Origin: Plenodomus lindquistii
Taxonomy: Eukaryota > Ascomycota > Dothideomycetes > Pleosporales > Leptosphaeriaceae
NCBI GenBank assembly: GCA_025504975.1
Contig: JANUWI010000008.1
Location: 992,001-1,056,000, forward strand
Reading direction: 5' to 3'
Length of the DNA: 64,000 nt
The position numbers and the translations under genes are program-made. A model generated the notes under the pieces. The model did no database searches and was not told where the DNA came from. It saw only the letters and a program-made list of their open reading frames with translations. Shown piece by piece: positions 21,340 through 33,005 of the stretch. Each line of letters opens with the position of its first letter. Position 1 is the first letter of the stretch.

Positions 21340-21932
21340 ATGTCTTCACGCAGAAAGGCCAACGTATATGACGCAGTAGCCGGTACATTGTTCGATACAC
21401 TACATCTAACGAGTGGCTAACTTATCAAGGTGGCGTTGCGCGAGATGGTCTCATAGAAAATTCCACAGGCTCAAAAGATTCTAAGCAACCCCTTCGTCCA
21501 GATGAGGTGCTCTTCAAACAAGCAAAAGCGCCAATTCGCTACGAAGAAACAGACTATTACCACGCTCACGCTACATCGGCTGTACAACAACAGCTTCCCA
21601 ATGGGGACCTCTTGATGTCAATCCAATCTTATGTCTCAAAGCTGTACTCTCGGACTGCACGGCCAGGACATGACAATACTTGGAAATGCATGGACGAAAC
21701 ATCACTCATTGCTTGTGGTATCCTTCTGGAAGAGACAGCGAGGGAGTTGTTGGGTAGTACTGGAGATCTCGCGTTTACCGAAGCCACTAATATGGAAGGC
21801 GACAAGGCGGCCAACGTCGGGGCTGTATCTGCGATGCAAGGGACACCCAGCGATCATCCAACCGACAGTGCTCACTCAGAGTCGAGCTCTTCTGAAAGTG
21901 ACTCGCGCTACACTACGGACAACTATGTATAG
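21340..21932 (+). CDS. Small protein of unknown function, 181 aa
   Basis: Two exons: 21340-21382 and 21430-21932. The 47-nt intron (donor GTACAT, branch CTAAC, acceptor CAAG) joins DAVAG to GVARDGLIEN in frame, giving a start MSSRRKANVYDAVAGG. The middle part (YEETDYYHAH, LPNGDLLMSIQSYVSKLY, MDETSLIACGILLEETARELLG) is predicted helical and looks conserved; the last 45 residues are acidic and Ser-rich (SSSSESDSRY). I could not name the family with confidence. Its pattern of short helices and acidic tail would suit a small nuclear or transcription-related subunit, but this is only a guess. It shares a 283-bp divergent promoter with the CSA-like gene. Confidence 0.65.
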
Positions 21933-22160
21933 AGAAGATGGCTTGGGCCCCTCACATCTCGAGTGATGTGGATTGATTGCCTGGTTCAGGTCGTGGCTGC
22001 CTATATAAGACCTCAGTCGGAAGCTTGGCATTTTTCACGTAGGATGGCACGTTCAATACTCGCCTTCAATCAAGGCTGGCCGTCTCTCCGCCACCCACGT
22101 ACGCCAACCTCAGTCAGTCACTCCGCACGAGCTTGAAGACACTCAGCGAATACGAATGCG

Positions 22161-22929
22161 ATGGTACGTGCATTTCGTGTTCGACCTGCGATTCTGCTAA
22201 CATCGTTATAGGCGCCAAAGATTCAACCTAACGCGCAAAAGGCTGCCTCTATGTTGGCATGGTTTCATCGGACTGCGCAGGCACATAACATAAAGGATCT
22301 TGAGAAGACGCTGCCACAAGTGTCGTCGATCAGTGGCATGCACGTGAAAGACTATCTGCAGGCACTTGCAGACGATGGCAAGATCCGCGTTGAGAAGATC
22401 GGCAGCGGCAACTGGTATTGGAGCTTCCCGAGCGACGAGAAGAAGGCAAAAGAGGTGGCCCTCGCAAAAACTATGGAAGAAAGCATCAAAGCCCGCGCAG
22501 TGATGGCGGAGCTACGGTCTAAAGTCGGGGAAGCGAGTGCTGCACGTACGGAAGATACTGACATGCTCATGGACTCTGGTGAGTCAGACGCTACCTAGGT
22601 ACCTAGAACTGCATCACGTGCTCACTGGATCAGGCGACGACCGCGCAACGCTCACAATCAAGCATGCAGAACTTCAGAAGGATGTCGAGAGGCTTCGAGT
22701 CGAGCTTAAAGCATACAGTGAGCAGGATCCAGTCGAGATGGAAAAGAAGGTGGCCGAAACAAGGCAGTCTCGCGAAGACGTGGGCAGGCATTCCGACCAG
22801 ATCTTGACCATGGAGGGCTGGCTCAAGGCACAGCTGGGAGGTGGGGACCGTGCACAAGTGCTGAACGTACTCAAGATGCTCTACGTGGATGAGTATGATG
22901 AAGATGACGAAAGTCTGCGCGAGGTCTGA
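22161..22929 (+). CDS. mnd1: MND1, meiotic recombination cofactor
   Basis: Three exons: 22161-22163 (the ATG alone), 22212-22578 and 22634-22929, giving 221 residues, close to the family's usual 205-220. The first intron starts directly after the ATG (ATG|GTACGT) and ends TTATAG, producing MAPKIQPNAQKAA. Residues about 10-75 form the MND1 winged helix (MLAWFHRTAQ, LKDLEK-like IKDLEKTLPQ, VKDYLQALADDGKIRVEKIGSGNWYWSFPS). A long coiled coil follows (about 75-190) and the C-terminus is acidic. MND1 pairs with HOP2 and stimulates DMC1/RAD51 strand exchange in meiosis. The second intron (GTGAGT...ATCAG) is phase 1 and restores DSG-DDRATL. An out-of-frame ATG lies 6 nt upstream of the chosen start. 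Confidence 0.88.
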
Positions 22930-23410
22930 AATGTAGTCAGGCACGTACAGCAGATGCTTGACAATGTCAGAGAAAAGCTACGCATGTAGACGGTAACGGC
23001 TACATCAGCCAGGAGCAGAAAGGATGAATCATTTCGAATCATGTGTGGTCGTGTGCCATGACGTCGCAGATGCAGTAGCGATGCTTGAGTCAGCGTTATC
23101 GGATGGCTGTTGCTGGGCGCCTGCCGGGTCGGGTTCAGCCTCGATTTGGTGGTTTGAGCACGGGCCCTTTTCCTCGACGGCGTGAATTCGCTTGCGGAAC
23201 GGCGTCATTAACTGCAGCGTCTTTCCAGACACCAAATCGCTTGCTGCTGATCAAAGGCGCCTCGCCGGCCAGCACAACGGCGGTGCGCTTGTATCCTGCT
23301 CTGACCTATCCACCTACTTTTTCCGTCATCCCCCGCAGTCAGCCCTCAGTAACCAACACTTGACGACGCCCCAGACACGGCTGGCCAGGACCAGACCCCC
23401 CCCCCCCACC
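22930..23410. other. Intergenic region upstream of the Hel2 gene
   Basis: Holds the 3' flank of MND1 and the promoter and leader of the Hel2-like gene, ending in a run of 12 C (23396-23407) two bases before the ATG. No other gene is seen; frames crossing it are extensions of the downstream exon. Confidence 0.5.
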
Positions 23411-25875
23411 ATGTCAGCTATGAGAGACGGCGGTTCCGGGCAGCAGACTACGGATAGCGTGCAGCATCCCGCCAGTCCACGACGAGCTGGGAGGGGCCGT
23501 GGCCGTGGCCGTGGCAGGGGCGCGCATTCGCATGCCGCGTCTGAAGGAAGTGCGGAGCACCACAGCAATTCCAGCCCGCATGGGCGCGGCAGCTTTCGTC
23601 CTCGAGGGCGCGGTCGCGGCATGGCGGACGGCGCTAACAGTCTCAATGAACGTGTCGAGCACAAGGGCAAGGCGCCTGTGGGCGAACAAAATGGGCCCGC
23701 CCAGGTGGCTTTTACCAAGCCGAGTCTCCAGCAGCAGTCGGTTAATGAAGACGAGGACGTCGAAGTCTGCTTCATCTGCGCCTCGGCCGTCCAGCACACC
23801 GCCGTGGCGCCCTGCAACCACCGGACGTGTCACATATGCTCGATTCGTATGAGGGCGCTGTACAAGACAAAGGCTTGCGCTCATTGTAGGACCGAGTCTG
23901 ACCATGTGGTTCTTACAGACGATCACGAGAAACAATACGAGCAATTCACTCCAGTCGACTTTTTCAAGTCCGACGACAATCTGGGCATACATTTCGAGAA
24001 CGCGGGAGTGTTCGACGACACCCGGCTGCTGTTGCAATACAACTGCCCCGATGGCGATTGCGATGTCGCGTGTTTAGGATGGCCAGATCTTCATCGCCAC
24101 GTCAGAACGGCGCATCACAAGGTCATGTGGTAAGCTGCGCTTGTCCTTGGATTTGGCGCAATAAGCTCTTCGTGCTAATGATCATCAGTGACCTCTGTAC
24201 ACGGAACAAGAAGGTTTTCACCCATGAGCACGAGCTCTTTACGGCTGCCGAGCTTCGACAGCACCAGAGATCAGGTGATGACGACCCTGGTGCCGCGGAC
24301 CAAAGCGGTTTCAAGGGCCACCCGGAGTGCGGTTTCTGTTCGCAGCGTTTCTACGGTGACGATGAGCTATATGCGCACTGCAGGGACAAGCATGAACGCT
24401 GCCACATTTGTGATCGCCGCGAGGGTAGCCGGCAACAGCAATACTATGTCAACTACGACTCACTCGAGGTACACTTCAGTAAGGATCATTTTCTTTGTCC
24501 AGATCGGGAATGCCTGGAGAAGAAGTTTGTAGTTTTCGATTCGGAGATGGATCTAAAGGCGCATCAGCTTGAGATCCACCCCAATGGCCTGTCCAAGGAT
24601 GCACTTCGTGATGCTCGACGAATCGATATGTCTGGGTTCCAGTTTCGTACCTCTCGTGAACAGGAGATGGGCAACAACCGTAGAGAAGATCGTCGACGAG
24701 ACGGTGGTAGAGGACGTGGTAGAGGGCGTGATCCAAACGCAGAACCATTACCCGTTTCTTCGGCCCAGCCGATGAGCAGAGCAGAACTTGCGTACCAGCG
24801 GCAGGTAGAAGCACAGAACTCCCGTTCGGTCACGGGCCGTACCTTCGGAGGCCAGCTCACGGCGACACCGACTCCGGGTGAAGCATTCACCGCACGAGCT
24901 CTGCCAAGCACTCCCGAACCCAGCACTGTGACAGCGTCTCGGCCGCCAGCAACTGCCGCAGGCAGCCTCACAAATGGTGTGGGACAGCTGAGTCTCAATC
25001 AGCAAGCAGTAAGCTCGACTCCCCAGACACCCCAAGAACAGGCACGACTTCTACGCCATAATGCCGTCAGCGAGCGAGCGACCATCATGCTTCGAAACAA
25101 CGAAACGAAGCTTCAGGAGTTTCGAAATCAAATATCAGCGTATCGCGCTTCAAGGACCTCAGCTGCACAGCTCATTGAAGGTTTCTTTGCATTGTTTGAC
25201 ACTAACTCCAAGGATATGGGCAAACTGGTCAAGGAACTGGCAGACATATTCGAACTTGCCGAAAAACGAGAGGGTCTACTGAAAGCTTGGAATGATTGGA
25301 AAGCGATCAACGAAGACTATCCCTCCCTGCCGGGCTCCGCGACGGGACAGGCACTGAATGGTGGCACTACGGCTCATGGGGGATCTCGCGTGCTGAAGCT
25401 GAAGAGCTCCACGGCACAATCATCTCGGTCGTCTGCGAATCGTCAAGCGAGCTGGTCATCGGCGTCCTCGAGTAGCGCCTTCCCTGCGCTCCCAGCACCA
25501 CAGACAGGGCGTATCGGAGCGAGGCCAGGTCAAACGCCATGGGCTTCGTCGTCTACAGCTATCAGTACGCGTTCTACTCCAACGCCGTCTCGGGTCACTC
25601 CTCCAGTGACAGCAAACAAGAGAGCAAGCCCCTCGGACGCCTTTCCGGCTCTACCTGCCGCACCCAAGCCATCTAGCACCATTTTCAGTCCAGGTTACAC
25701 GGGTTCAGGACTGCGACGGGATCAAAGCGGGCGCAACACCCCAGTAAGTAACGCTTGGGGCGGGGCCTCAGGCGCAAACAGTGGCGCGACGACTCCAGCG
25801 GTAGAAGAGCCTGGCGCGCCAGGCAAGAAGAAGAACAACAAGACCAAGAAGCAGACGTTGTTCCAATGGGGTTGA
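23411..25875 (+). CDS. hel2: ZNF598/Hel2-type E3 ubiquitin ligase (ribosome quality control)
   Basis: Two exons: 23411-24129 and 24189-25875. The 58-nt intron (GTAAGC...ATCAG) rebuilds the zinc-finger cysteine in KVMC-DLC. The product is 801 residues. The N-terminus has RG-rich repeats (RGRGRGRGRG). A RING finger lies at about 120-158 (CFICASAVQHTAVAPC..H..CHIC...CAHC). It is followed by the chain of C2H2-type fingers typical of ZNF598: YNCPDGDCDVACLGW..HRHVRTAH, CDLCTRNKKVFTHEHELF, CGFCSQRFYGDDELYAHCRDKH, and CHICDRR. The C-terminus is low-complexity Ser/Ala-rich and ends in KKKNNKTKKQTLFQWG, a conserved family tail. Hel2/ZNF598 recognises collided ribosomes and ubiquitinates small-subunit proteins in the cytoplasm. 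Confidence 0.93.
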
Positions 25876-26988
25876 TGGAGGACAGGTGCCGATCATGTAT
25901 AGAGTATGTAGGTCGAGGTGAAGCTGTGTTAGAAGACGGATCCGAGTGAATATATGCTTTGATCAATAGACCGAGGTTGGGCGTAAGCATGCACCAGTAA
26001 GTGTTTTTCATGAATTGTGACAATTCCTTGGTGCAGTCTTGCAGAGGTAGATTCGCCACGTGATGCGTGGTAACAGCCTTGGAAGTACCTATGAGGGCTG
26101 CCCAGGTGGTCCAAACAGAGGGCTGCGAGATGTGGGCGTCAGCGCCAGCGCCAGCGCCAGGCCGCGCTATAGACCAAAGCGGCGGGTAGCTTGCGCTATT
26201 GCCCACTAGCTCCCGCGGCGACCCTTGCAGTGGGCCGAACAATGAGATGGAAGCGGGGGGGCGTTGCCTATCTTTTGGGACGCTATACCGTACGGAGCAC
26301 CTATACAGGCAGGTGGCCGTCGTCGAGGCGTGCATCTGCACCAGCTACTGCGCGGCTAGGTGCAACGTCTTTTTATTAGATTCTGCATCAAGACGGTGGT
26401 TTTGCTGCGCGCGGTAGGTAGTCTAGTTAGTGGGCGCACAAAGGCGGTTTTACCCAGCGATCTCCCGCCCTGGAGCTCAAGTCCATCTTGTCCACTTTCT
26501 CTTTCTTGACCCCTCGACTTTGCTACCATCGTCTGCACTTCTCATACAACCCCCGCGTAGGTGGTTTTGTAGCAACCCGTACGTATCGCCCCCTGTGCAG
26601 CTGTACGTGCAGCTGTGGCCAACGGCTGATCTGGCTGTACAGACGTCTAGAGTTCTGTCCACGGTACACGAGGGCCATCACCCTCAGCTGGCTGCAAGAA
26701 GGGAATCTCCGTCTCCCCCGCAGCCGCGGTCGCAACGGCCGCCCCTCTACCGCGACTAACTGCTATCTGCTCGGCACAGCAGACCTCTCCCGCAGCGCCG
26801 CACATCTCGGTGCCTCGCCCATCGCCCTGAGCTGCAGTGCGCCATCCAGCCACGGCGCGCAAGCAGTGAATTGGTCCACCAGAGCTCACACCCACACACG
26901 CCATTCTCTGGGCCCAGCAACGTGCCTTCTGCCTGAGCCCCCATCGCGTGTCAGCAGCCGGCACACTTCTGCAAGCCCACGCGCCAGC
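25876..26988. other. Long upstream region of velB
   Basis: About 1.1 kb separates Hel2 from the VelB start. It contains a short GCCAGC-type repeat near 26140-26162 and CT-rich stretches. The frame that runs through 26488-26988 on the + strand lacks conserved features and is read as 5' leader. Nothing else was recognised. Confidence 0.5.
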
Positions 26989-27267
26989 ATGCTCTCGTCG
27001 CAGTCGCGCCAGGCAAACAGCTACTACCCACCCACACCTCCGCCCCCGCAAGCGCTGAAGTCTGAGGCGGGCCCGCCGCTGCCTCCAGCCCAGCGCCTCC
27101 TCGACTCCAGCGGCATGATGCCACATATGCCACAGCATCTCCAGGCGCAGCAGGGCAGCCTGATGCACCCGCAACAGTCGCGCCCGCCCCCACCGCCACA
27201 GCACTCGCAGCATCAGCAGCAGCATCAGCAACAACAACACCAACACCAACAACAACAACAACAACAA

Positions 27268-27329
<62 letters not shown>

Positions 27330-28492
27330 GCAACAACAACAAGCACAACCGCAACAGTCCCAGCAGTCCCAGCAGCAATTGCAAGCTGGACCGCAGTACG
27401 CAGCCGCCGAGCCGTTCGTAGGCACACGCAATGGCAGATCATACAAGTACATATCCACTGCCCCATCCCTCGCAAACTCTGGCTGACCCACCTGCAGACT
27501 CAACGGCCAACAGCAGCCCGTCCGAGCCCGAATGTGCGGATTTGGCGACAAGGTAAGACAGCTCATGCAACTGCCCCAGCACTCTGGGACAGCACCAAGA
27601 CATGTTACCTGACCAATGGCAGGATCGCCGCCCCATCACGCCGCCGCCTTGCATCCGCTTAGTCGTGACCGACACCAAGACTGGCCAAGAAGTCCCGCCC
27701 AACGATGTCGATAGCACCTTCTTCGTTCTCATGGTCGATTTGTGGTCTGAGGATGCACTGCGCCCTGTCAACTTGGTCCGCCACAGCAGCGCCGCCCCGA
27801 CAGTCAGCATCAGCAGTAGTACCACAGCCGCTTATCCGCCACCGCCAGAACGGACCACGCTGTATATGCAGCAGCAGTACCCAGGCTATGGCCAGCCCGT
27901 GCCGCCGCGCGCCATGAATGCTTATGGGCATGCACCGCCTCATCAAGCGTACTATGCCCCGGGACCTGTCGCTCCAGAGTATCCCATGTACAGTGCAGCC
28001 CCTAGCGGCTACTCAAATCCTCTCCAGGTCACTGGGCCTGTTGCTGCTCCGTCCGTCACCCAAAACCATACTCGCAACCTCATTGGCATGAATGCTGTCA
28101 ACGCCTGTCGCCTCAACGATACCGACGGCAACCCAGGCTTTTGGTTTGTTCTACAGGATCTCAGTGTCCGCACCGAGGGAACATTCAGGTGTGTCAAGGT
28201 TCGTACGGCAGATTCCAGAATTCATGCTAACACTTGCAGACTTAAGCTTAGCATGTGCGATATTGGAAGCGGCCAGAGCCCCAACACCTCCGTGGTGAGC
28301 AATGGCAAGTGCCCGATCTTGGCCTCGTGTTTCTCGGAGCCCTTCACCGTCTACTCGGCAAAGAAATTTCCTGGCGTTATAGAAAGCACAGCACTAAGCA
28401 AGTGTTTTGCCGCGCAAGGTATCAAGATACCGATTCGCAAAGATGGTGTGAAGGAGCGTGGTAACCAAGCTGAGTACGACAACGACGACTGA
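26989..28492 (+). CDS. velB: Velvet-family regulator VelB
   Basis: Four exons: 26989-27446, 27498-27552, 27623-28188 and 28240-28492, encoding 443 residues. All three introns are 51-70 nt with in-phase joins, for example NGRSYK-LNGQQQPVRARMCGFGDK-DRRPITPPPC and EGTFR-LKLSMCDIG. The velvet domain is split: its first part (VRARMCGFGDKDRRPITPP, FFVLMVDLW) is separated from the second (LIGMNAVNACRL, FWFVLQDLSVRTEG, YSAKKFPGVIESTALSKCFA) by a Tyr/Pro-rich insert, as is normal for VelB. The C-terminus KIPIRKDGVKERG is diagnostic. VelB partners VeA and VosA to control development and secondary metabolism, moving between cytoplasm and nucleus. The N-terminus is unusually Gln-rich, with an uninterrupted run of 32 Gln at residues 87-118. 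Confidence 0.94.
27247..27342 (+). repeat. CAA/CAG trinucleotide repeat coding 32 glutamines
   Basis: 96 nt of mixed CAA and CAG codons without interruption, inside exon 1 of velB and flanked by further Gln/His codons. Such tracts change length by replication slippage. Confidence 0.95.
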
Positions 28493-29456
28493 GGGAAACT
28501 CACAACTGCCTCCGGGATATTATTATCAGGCTGGGCCACCACTAAGCGCGGCTGTAGGATTTGTTCGATATTCTTCTTTCCTTGGTCGTCTCCACGCATC
28601 TGTCTTGCATCCGGACTATTTGGTCGAGGCGTCTGGGGTCTATATTGTAAATGGCGCTTTGATCTTCGCCTCAGTCTTTGGATCTTTGCTTTAAAAGTAC
28701 TGGGTCTGCCGGTGTCATTGCTTGGGTCTTCTTCTCTTTTGTTCCTGCCATTCCCAACGGCGCCTGGCACTCGTCAGGAGGGAGAGCGTCTCGCATTGTG
28801 ATGTGTTGTATGACGTGTGTCCCATATGGTTGATAGACGCCACTATTTTGTTTTGTACAGCACGACCCATGTACATGGCGAGCACACGGCACAAAGCATT
28901 GTGATAATATTCGTGATCATCAATGACGTTACGGCACAACATGTCTCCAGCGGCGTGAGCAGTACAGCTTAGTCCGATGAGGCTACCATGTGTTTCGAGA
29001 ATTACCATCATCTATGGTTGAGATGTCGGCTAACTACAATTGGAAGGCTTCACTATCATTCATGATCAAAAGCAGTCACTATGCTGAGCCTCCGATCTGT
29101 CTTCGCGAATCACACGTGCATGATGTTGTTCCACGCAGCTGTGAGTATTTGTTTCTCGATAATCGTGATCCTTTCCTGACCACGTTCGACATATCAAAAC
29201 TATGTAGATCCTGGCGCCAGGGCATACTAGCATTTCTTGTTCAATTGGCGACTGCGGAATGGTTTGCTGCCAATATATACCATATGACATTGTCGAGAAG
29301 TATCCAGTAGAGCGCTCAAGTGTAAACTTTCAGGCGACGCTTAAATCGCTCGCGAGTGTTCTTCTTAAGAATCGGCGTCGTCTTATCAGCCCTCGACGAA
29401 AGTACGCATTGCCCCTACTTTGTGAACAAGGCCGATCCCGTTTTCAACGCGATCCC
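28493..29456. other. Intergenic region between convergent velB and the dioxygenase gene
   Basis: The two genes converge, so this holds two 3' ends. No coding region or RNA gene was recognised; the frames here are short and unlike proteins. Confidence 0.5.
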
Positions 29457-30665
29457 TTACTTACGATCAGGGGACGCTTCCTCCGGAACATACCCATCCT
29501 GGAACCAACTCCATATGTTCAACCCAACCTTGACCCCACTTCGTACTGGTAGTCCAGCATGCCAACTTTCCTAGAATCATGCCCATAACGTTAGTTTCCA
29601 ACTCACGCGCCAAGTTCGTATAAACTATACGCACCGTAAACCCTGTACCATCTGCTCGCATGTTCTCCCAATATACCGCATTTCCTGCAATCGGCTTGAA
29701 AACTATTCCGTCATGCATCCGCGTGTCTTCTCCGTGGTCCATCTTGTTTGCCTCCTCCTCACCACACTCGATGAACCTACACCATTGTTTGCCTGCCGGC
29801 CTCCTCAATCGTGGAAAATGCGTCCCGCCTCCCGTACAATTTGTCCCGAGGTACACCATGAAGCTACTGACTCGTCCTGTTGAAGGGGTTGCAGAACTCC
29901 AGTCGTAGTGATACGTGTAGTGGCCGCCTACCCCGTAACGCTGGGACCAGAGCTTCTCGATGAAGGTGTAGGGGCGCCAGCCTTGGAAATTACGGGCACG
30001 TTCTTCGATACATTGAACGAGTTGGGAGCGGGGAAGGGGTGCTTTTTCAGATTTCCGGACTTGAGTGTTCAAGGTTTCTTGACCGGCGTTCCAGACGGTA
30101 GAGGGTGTGAAGTGAGGTTCGCTTTGATGGGATTAGTCATCTTCGCTAATCATCCTTTCAAGAGCGTGGGGATGATGGAAAGATCTTAGAGCTTTTCCTG
30201 ACTTGCTTATATCGATTTTTTGATGTAAACGTGAACCCATACAACCAAGCCTGGAATAAGTTGATCATGTCAACATGGCGGCAGTCTTACCAATAGCCAT
30301 TTCCCGATCCCAGACAAGCTCGCTTTACAGTGGACACATTACAAGCATGATACGTACCTCAGCTCAATCAATTTCACCGCCTCCCAGTCGTCCACAAAAC
30401 CCTCAATATACACGACCAATGGCTCTCGATTCAGGATATATACCCCCTTGAAGCTGTGATCTGTACACACTAACCCAGCATCCGGATGGGCCAGATTATC
30501 CAATTTCTGAGTCATGAACACTGAAATCTGCGAATCTCGAGATGGAGTGAACAAATTTGACGTCACCTGGGACAACAATGGCGCACCGGCGAGGAAGTAT
30601 GCAATAGCCGCTAGGACTACGTACTGTACCATGGTACCGATTGAAGGTGATGCCAGAGAATGCAT
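29457..30665 (-). CDS. Prolyl 4-hydroxylase-like 2-oxoglutarate/Fe(II) dioxygenase
   Basis: Three exons: 30665-30358, 30121-29635 and 29570-29457, encoding 302 residues. The start MHSLASPSIG leads into a hydrophobic signal anchor at about residues 13-32 (VVLAAIAYFLAGAPLL), suggesting an ER type II membrane protein. The first junction gives LIELS-EPHFTPSTVWNAG. The double-stranded beta-helix core then shows the iron ligands H174 and D176 (HYTYHYDW). The last intron (GTGCGT...TCTAG, 64 nt) is essential, because only the third exon supplies the distal His (H269 in ESWHAGLPV) and the 2-oxoglutarate lysine (K279 in SGVKVGLN). Reading through that intron would lose both. The first intron is long at 236 nt, so an additional small exon is not excluded. 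The target protein is unknown. Confidence 0.82.
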
Positions 30666-31592
30666 AGTCGATTGCACAAAGTAAACGCTCTAAGCATGAA
30701 GATGTCAAGTTTTGCGGCAATTCTGGAGTCAAAAATGATGTATACGGTCCACGAACAAGAGGTTCGTCCTGATATTGCACCTACGATGCAAGGGTCAACA
30801 TAAATCCGGATCCACCTATCACGTGCCGTACTCTACGGCGGCAGATCATCACCCCAGAGTCATGGGCCATGGCTGTGCGCAAGATGATCGGTGCGTCACC
30901 TCCATCACCCATCTCAAACTTGTTATCCATAAGTAACGCGAGAAGTACTACATTCTAGTCTGGGGCCGGATGCAACTGTATTCAGGCAAGGACATGTATT
31001 ACGGCTAAGACGCTTTTATTTGATAAATATTGTAGACACGATTCCAAGTGCGCATTCGACGTGTCAACAGGTGAATTGTTCCAGCTCAAGTGATCATCTA
31101 GGTCATTGGTATAGAAAGCTTAGTTCGCGAATTCAAATCAAGTCATGCATGTGAAGCCCACTATTACACCTCTATGAACGCCGCCCTGAACCCTCTGCAT
31201 GAAGTTGGCCCATGAGGTAAAAACGGGGAGAGCAACCTATCGTGGCTGTCGAAAGCTACTTCTAAATAACGCTCAACCACGAGTCTAACGCAAGCTCAAC
31301 GGTCTTCGATAGCCGGCCCACCTTAGCACTCGTTGAGAGCACCTACCGGCTACCAAGTCATGATCCAGATCAAAGCGAAACAGCAGTACTGCGCATGTCC
31401 CATTTCGGGCATGTCGAAGTGCACACTTTCCAAAAAGAAGAAACCCCGAAATCCTGATCAACGTGGAGTGTGGTCATGGCGTTGCCAATCGTGCTTGCAC
31501 GTGTATCGACCGACAGCCTAAGGAATGCCTGATGGTGGTATGTCCTACCTTCCTGCCATCTCTATCAATATCAGCTCGTCTCACCAGCCTGA
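30666..31592. other. Intergenic region
   Basis: Lies between the dioxygenase start (minus) and the cyclin end (minus). It includes the dioxygenase promoter. No convincing gene or RNA was recognised. Confidence 0.5.
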
Positions 31593-33005
31593 TCATTGAC
31601 CCCCCGATTGCCTCTCATGTTGCTCCGCCATTTCCCGAGCGTAAAATTCGACCAACATTGTGCCATACGCTTCCATCTCTTCGAGGGGAACGGCGAGACG
31701 GAAGTCGTTGAGGAGTAAGAATTGCAGCTCTAGATGATTGAGTTCAACCAACGGCAAACCACCAACCTGTAATCAGTTAGCCAATATGATGATGGAGGAT
31801 CACATACGTACCTTTGCATATCTCGAATTGGTGTAGAAGACGTCTGAAAAGAACTTGCTCGCACACGTCACGCCGGCTATCACAAGGCGATGGATATTGA
31901 AGCTATCAACGACGAAACAGTGAGAAAGGTTGTAGGCATTGGACTCCAGCTCATGCAAAGGAGGGGACGGCGGCTGTGAAGCTGGTGTGGGCGTTTCCGA
32001 CGGTTTGCCCAGAGACCCGGATGGCGGAGGCGTCGCGGCCTGAGCAGCGGCCGAGGCGGCTCGTGCGGCGGTGGAGCCTGATGTAGCAGATAGGGTAGTG
32101 CTTAGATGTTCCAGAGACTGACCATTAGCCTTGTGCAAATCAGACATGAAGCCAGCATTTACCCTCTCGGTCATTCTGTCAAAGTAGACGAGCAAACTTA
32201 AGAAGACCTCGTATGTCGTGGGACAGTACTTGTGGATGCGGCTGAGGTAGCTTAAGATGGAGATGCTGGGGATGTTCTTGCCGTGAAAGGCCAGCACGCT
32301 CGTCGTCTGTTGGCTCAGACCAGAGGTGCCCTCTGGGGGCGGGATCTGGCGATGCACGTGGTCGTGCTGGCGGTCGTTTGTCGTGGTGATCTTGGTGAGC
32401 AGACCGGCGACCATCTCAATAATGTCAGTCACGGGCATCTCGCTGATTTCATACTGGGGCCCCAGGTCGGCCGGGCCTTGACGCTGCCGCCGGGCCTGAG
32501 CGCGTGTCTGCGAGAAGGGGCTGGCATCGTCAATGGCGAAGCTCTGGATGTGGGACAGGCTCTTGACCTTGATCCGGCGGGGTGAGGCCGGGGTCGACTC
32601 TGCGTAGGTCCGCAGCGACTGTGCGGGCGAGGGCGCGGTTGAGGGCGCGGTCCGGGGATGGGTGCCCGCGGGTGTGGGCGTGGGTGTCAAGTGCTGCAAC
32701 TGCGACTGCGACTGCGACTGCGACTGGGGACGGAAGCGCGGGCTGATGGGCGTGGGCGCGTCGTGCTTGGGTGAGTCTGCGGGGAGGTGCTGCGACCGTG
32801 GGGCTGGTGTTGCGCTCGATGGCGGGGCGCCCGAGTCGGCCATGGGAACATCGACGGCAGTCTTGGACGCGGGCGAGGGGCGCATCGAGGCGTGGTGCTG
32901 GAGTGCAGCCGGCACCTCGTGTGCTGGCGGATGCGCGCTGGCACGGCCAAACGTGGTCTTGTCGAAGTGGCTTCCACCAAAGTCGCTCACCAATAGCGAT
33001 CCCAT
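31593..33005 (-). CDS. PHO80-like cyclin (PHO85-type CDK partner)
   Basis: Two exons: 33005-31812 and 31766-31593, with a 45-nt intron (GTACGT...TTACAG) joining SRYAK to VGGLPLVELNHLE. The product is 455 residues. The first about 190 residues are low complexity (Pro/Ser/Thr, with QSQSQSQSQLQ). The cyclin domain of the Pho80 family follows from about 190: ISEMPVTDIIEMVAGLLTKI, then SISILSYLSRIHKYCPTTYEVFLSLLVYFDRM, an Ala/Pro-rich insert of about 70 residues, then FNIHRLVIAGVTCASKFFSDVFYTNSRYAKVGG and LELQFLLLNDFRL. The YAKVGG motif is typical. Such cyclins direct PHO85-like kinases in phosphate signalling, glycogen metabolism or the cell cycle; which of these applies here is not clear. Confidence 0.88.

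Noticed and set aside
26647..27384. Antisense frame with a very long leucine run, and 27225-27566 with a cysteine run
   Set aside because: Both are direct shadows of the CAA/CAG repeat of velB on the opposite strand.
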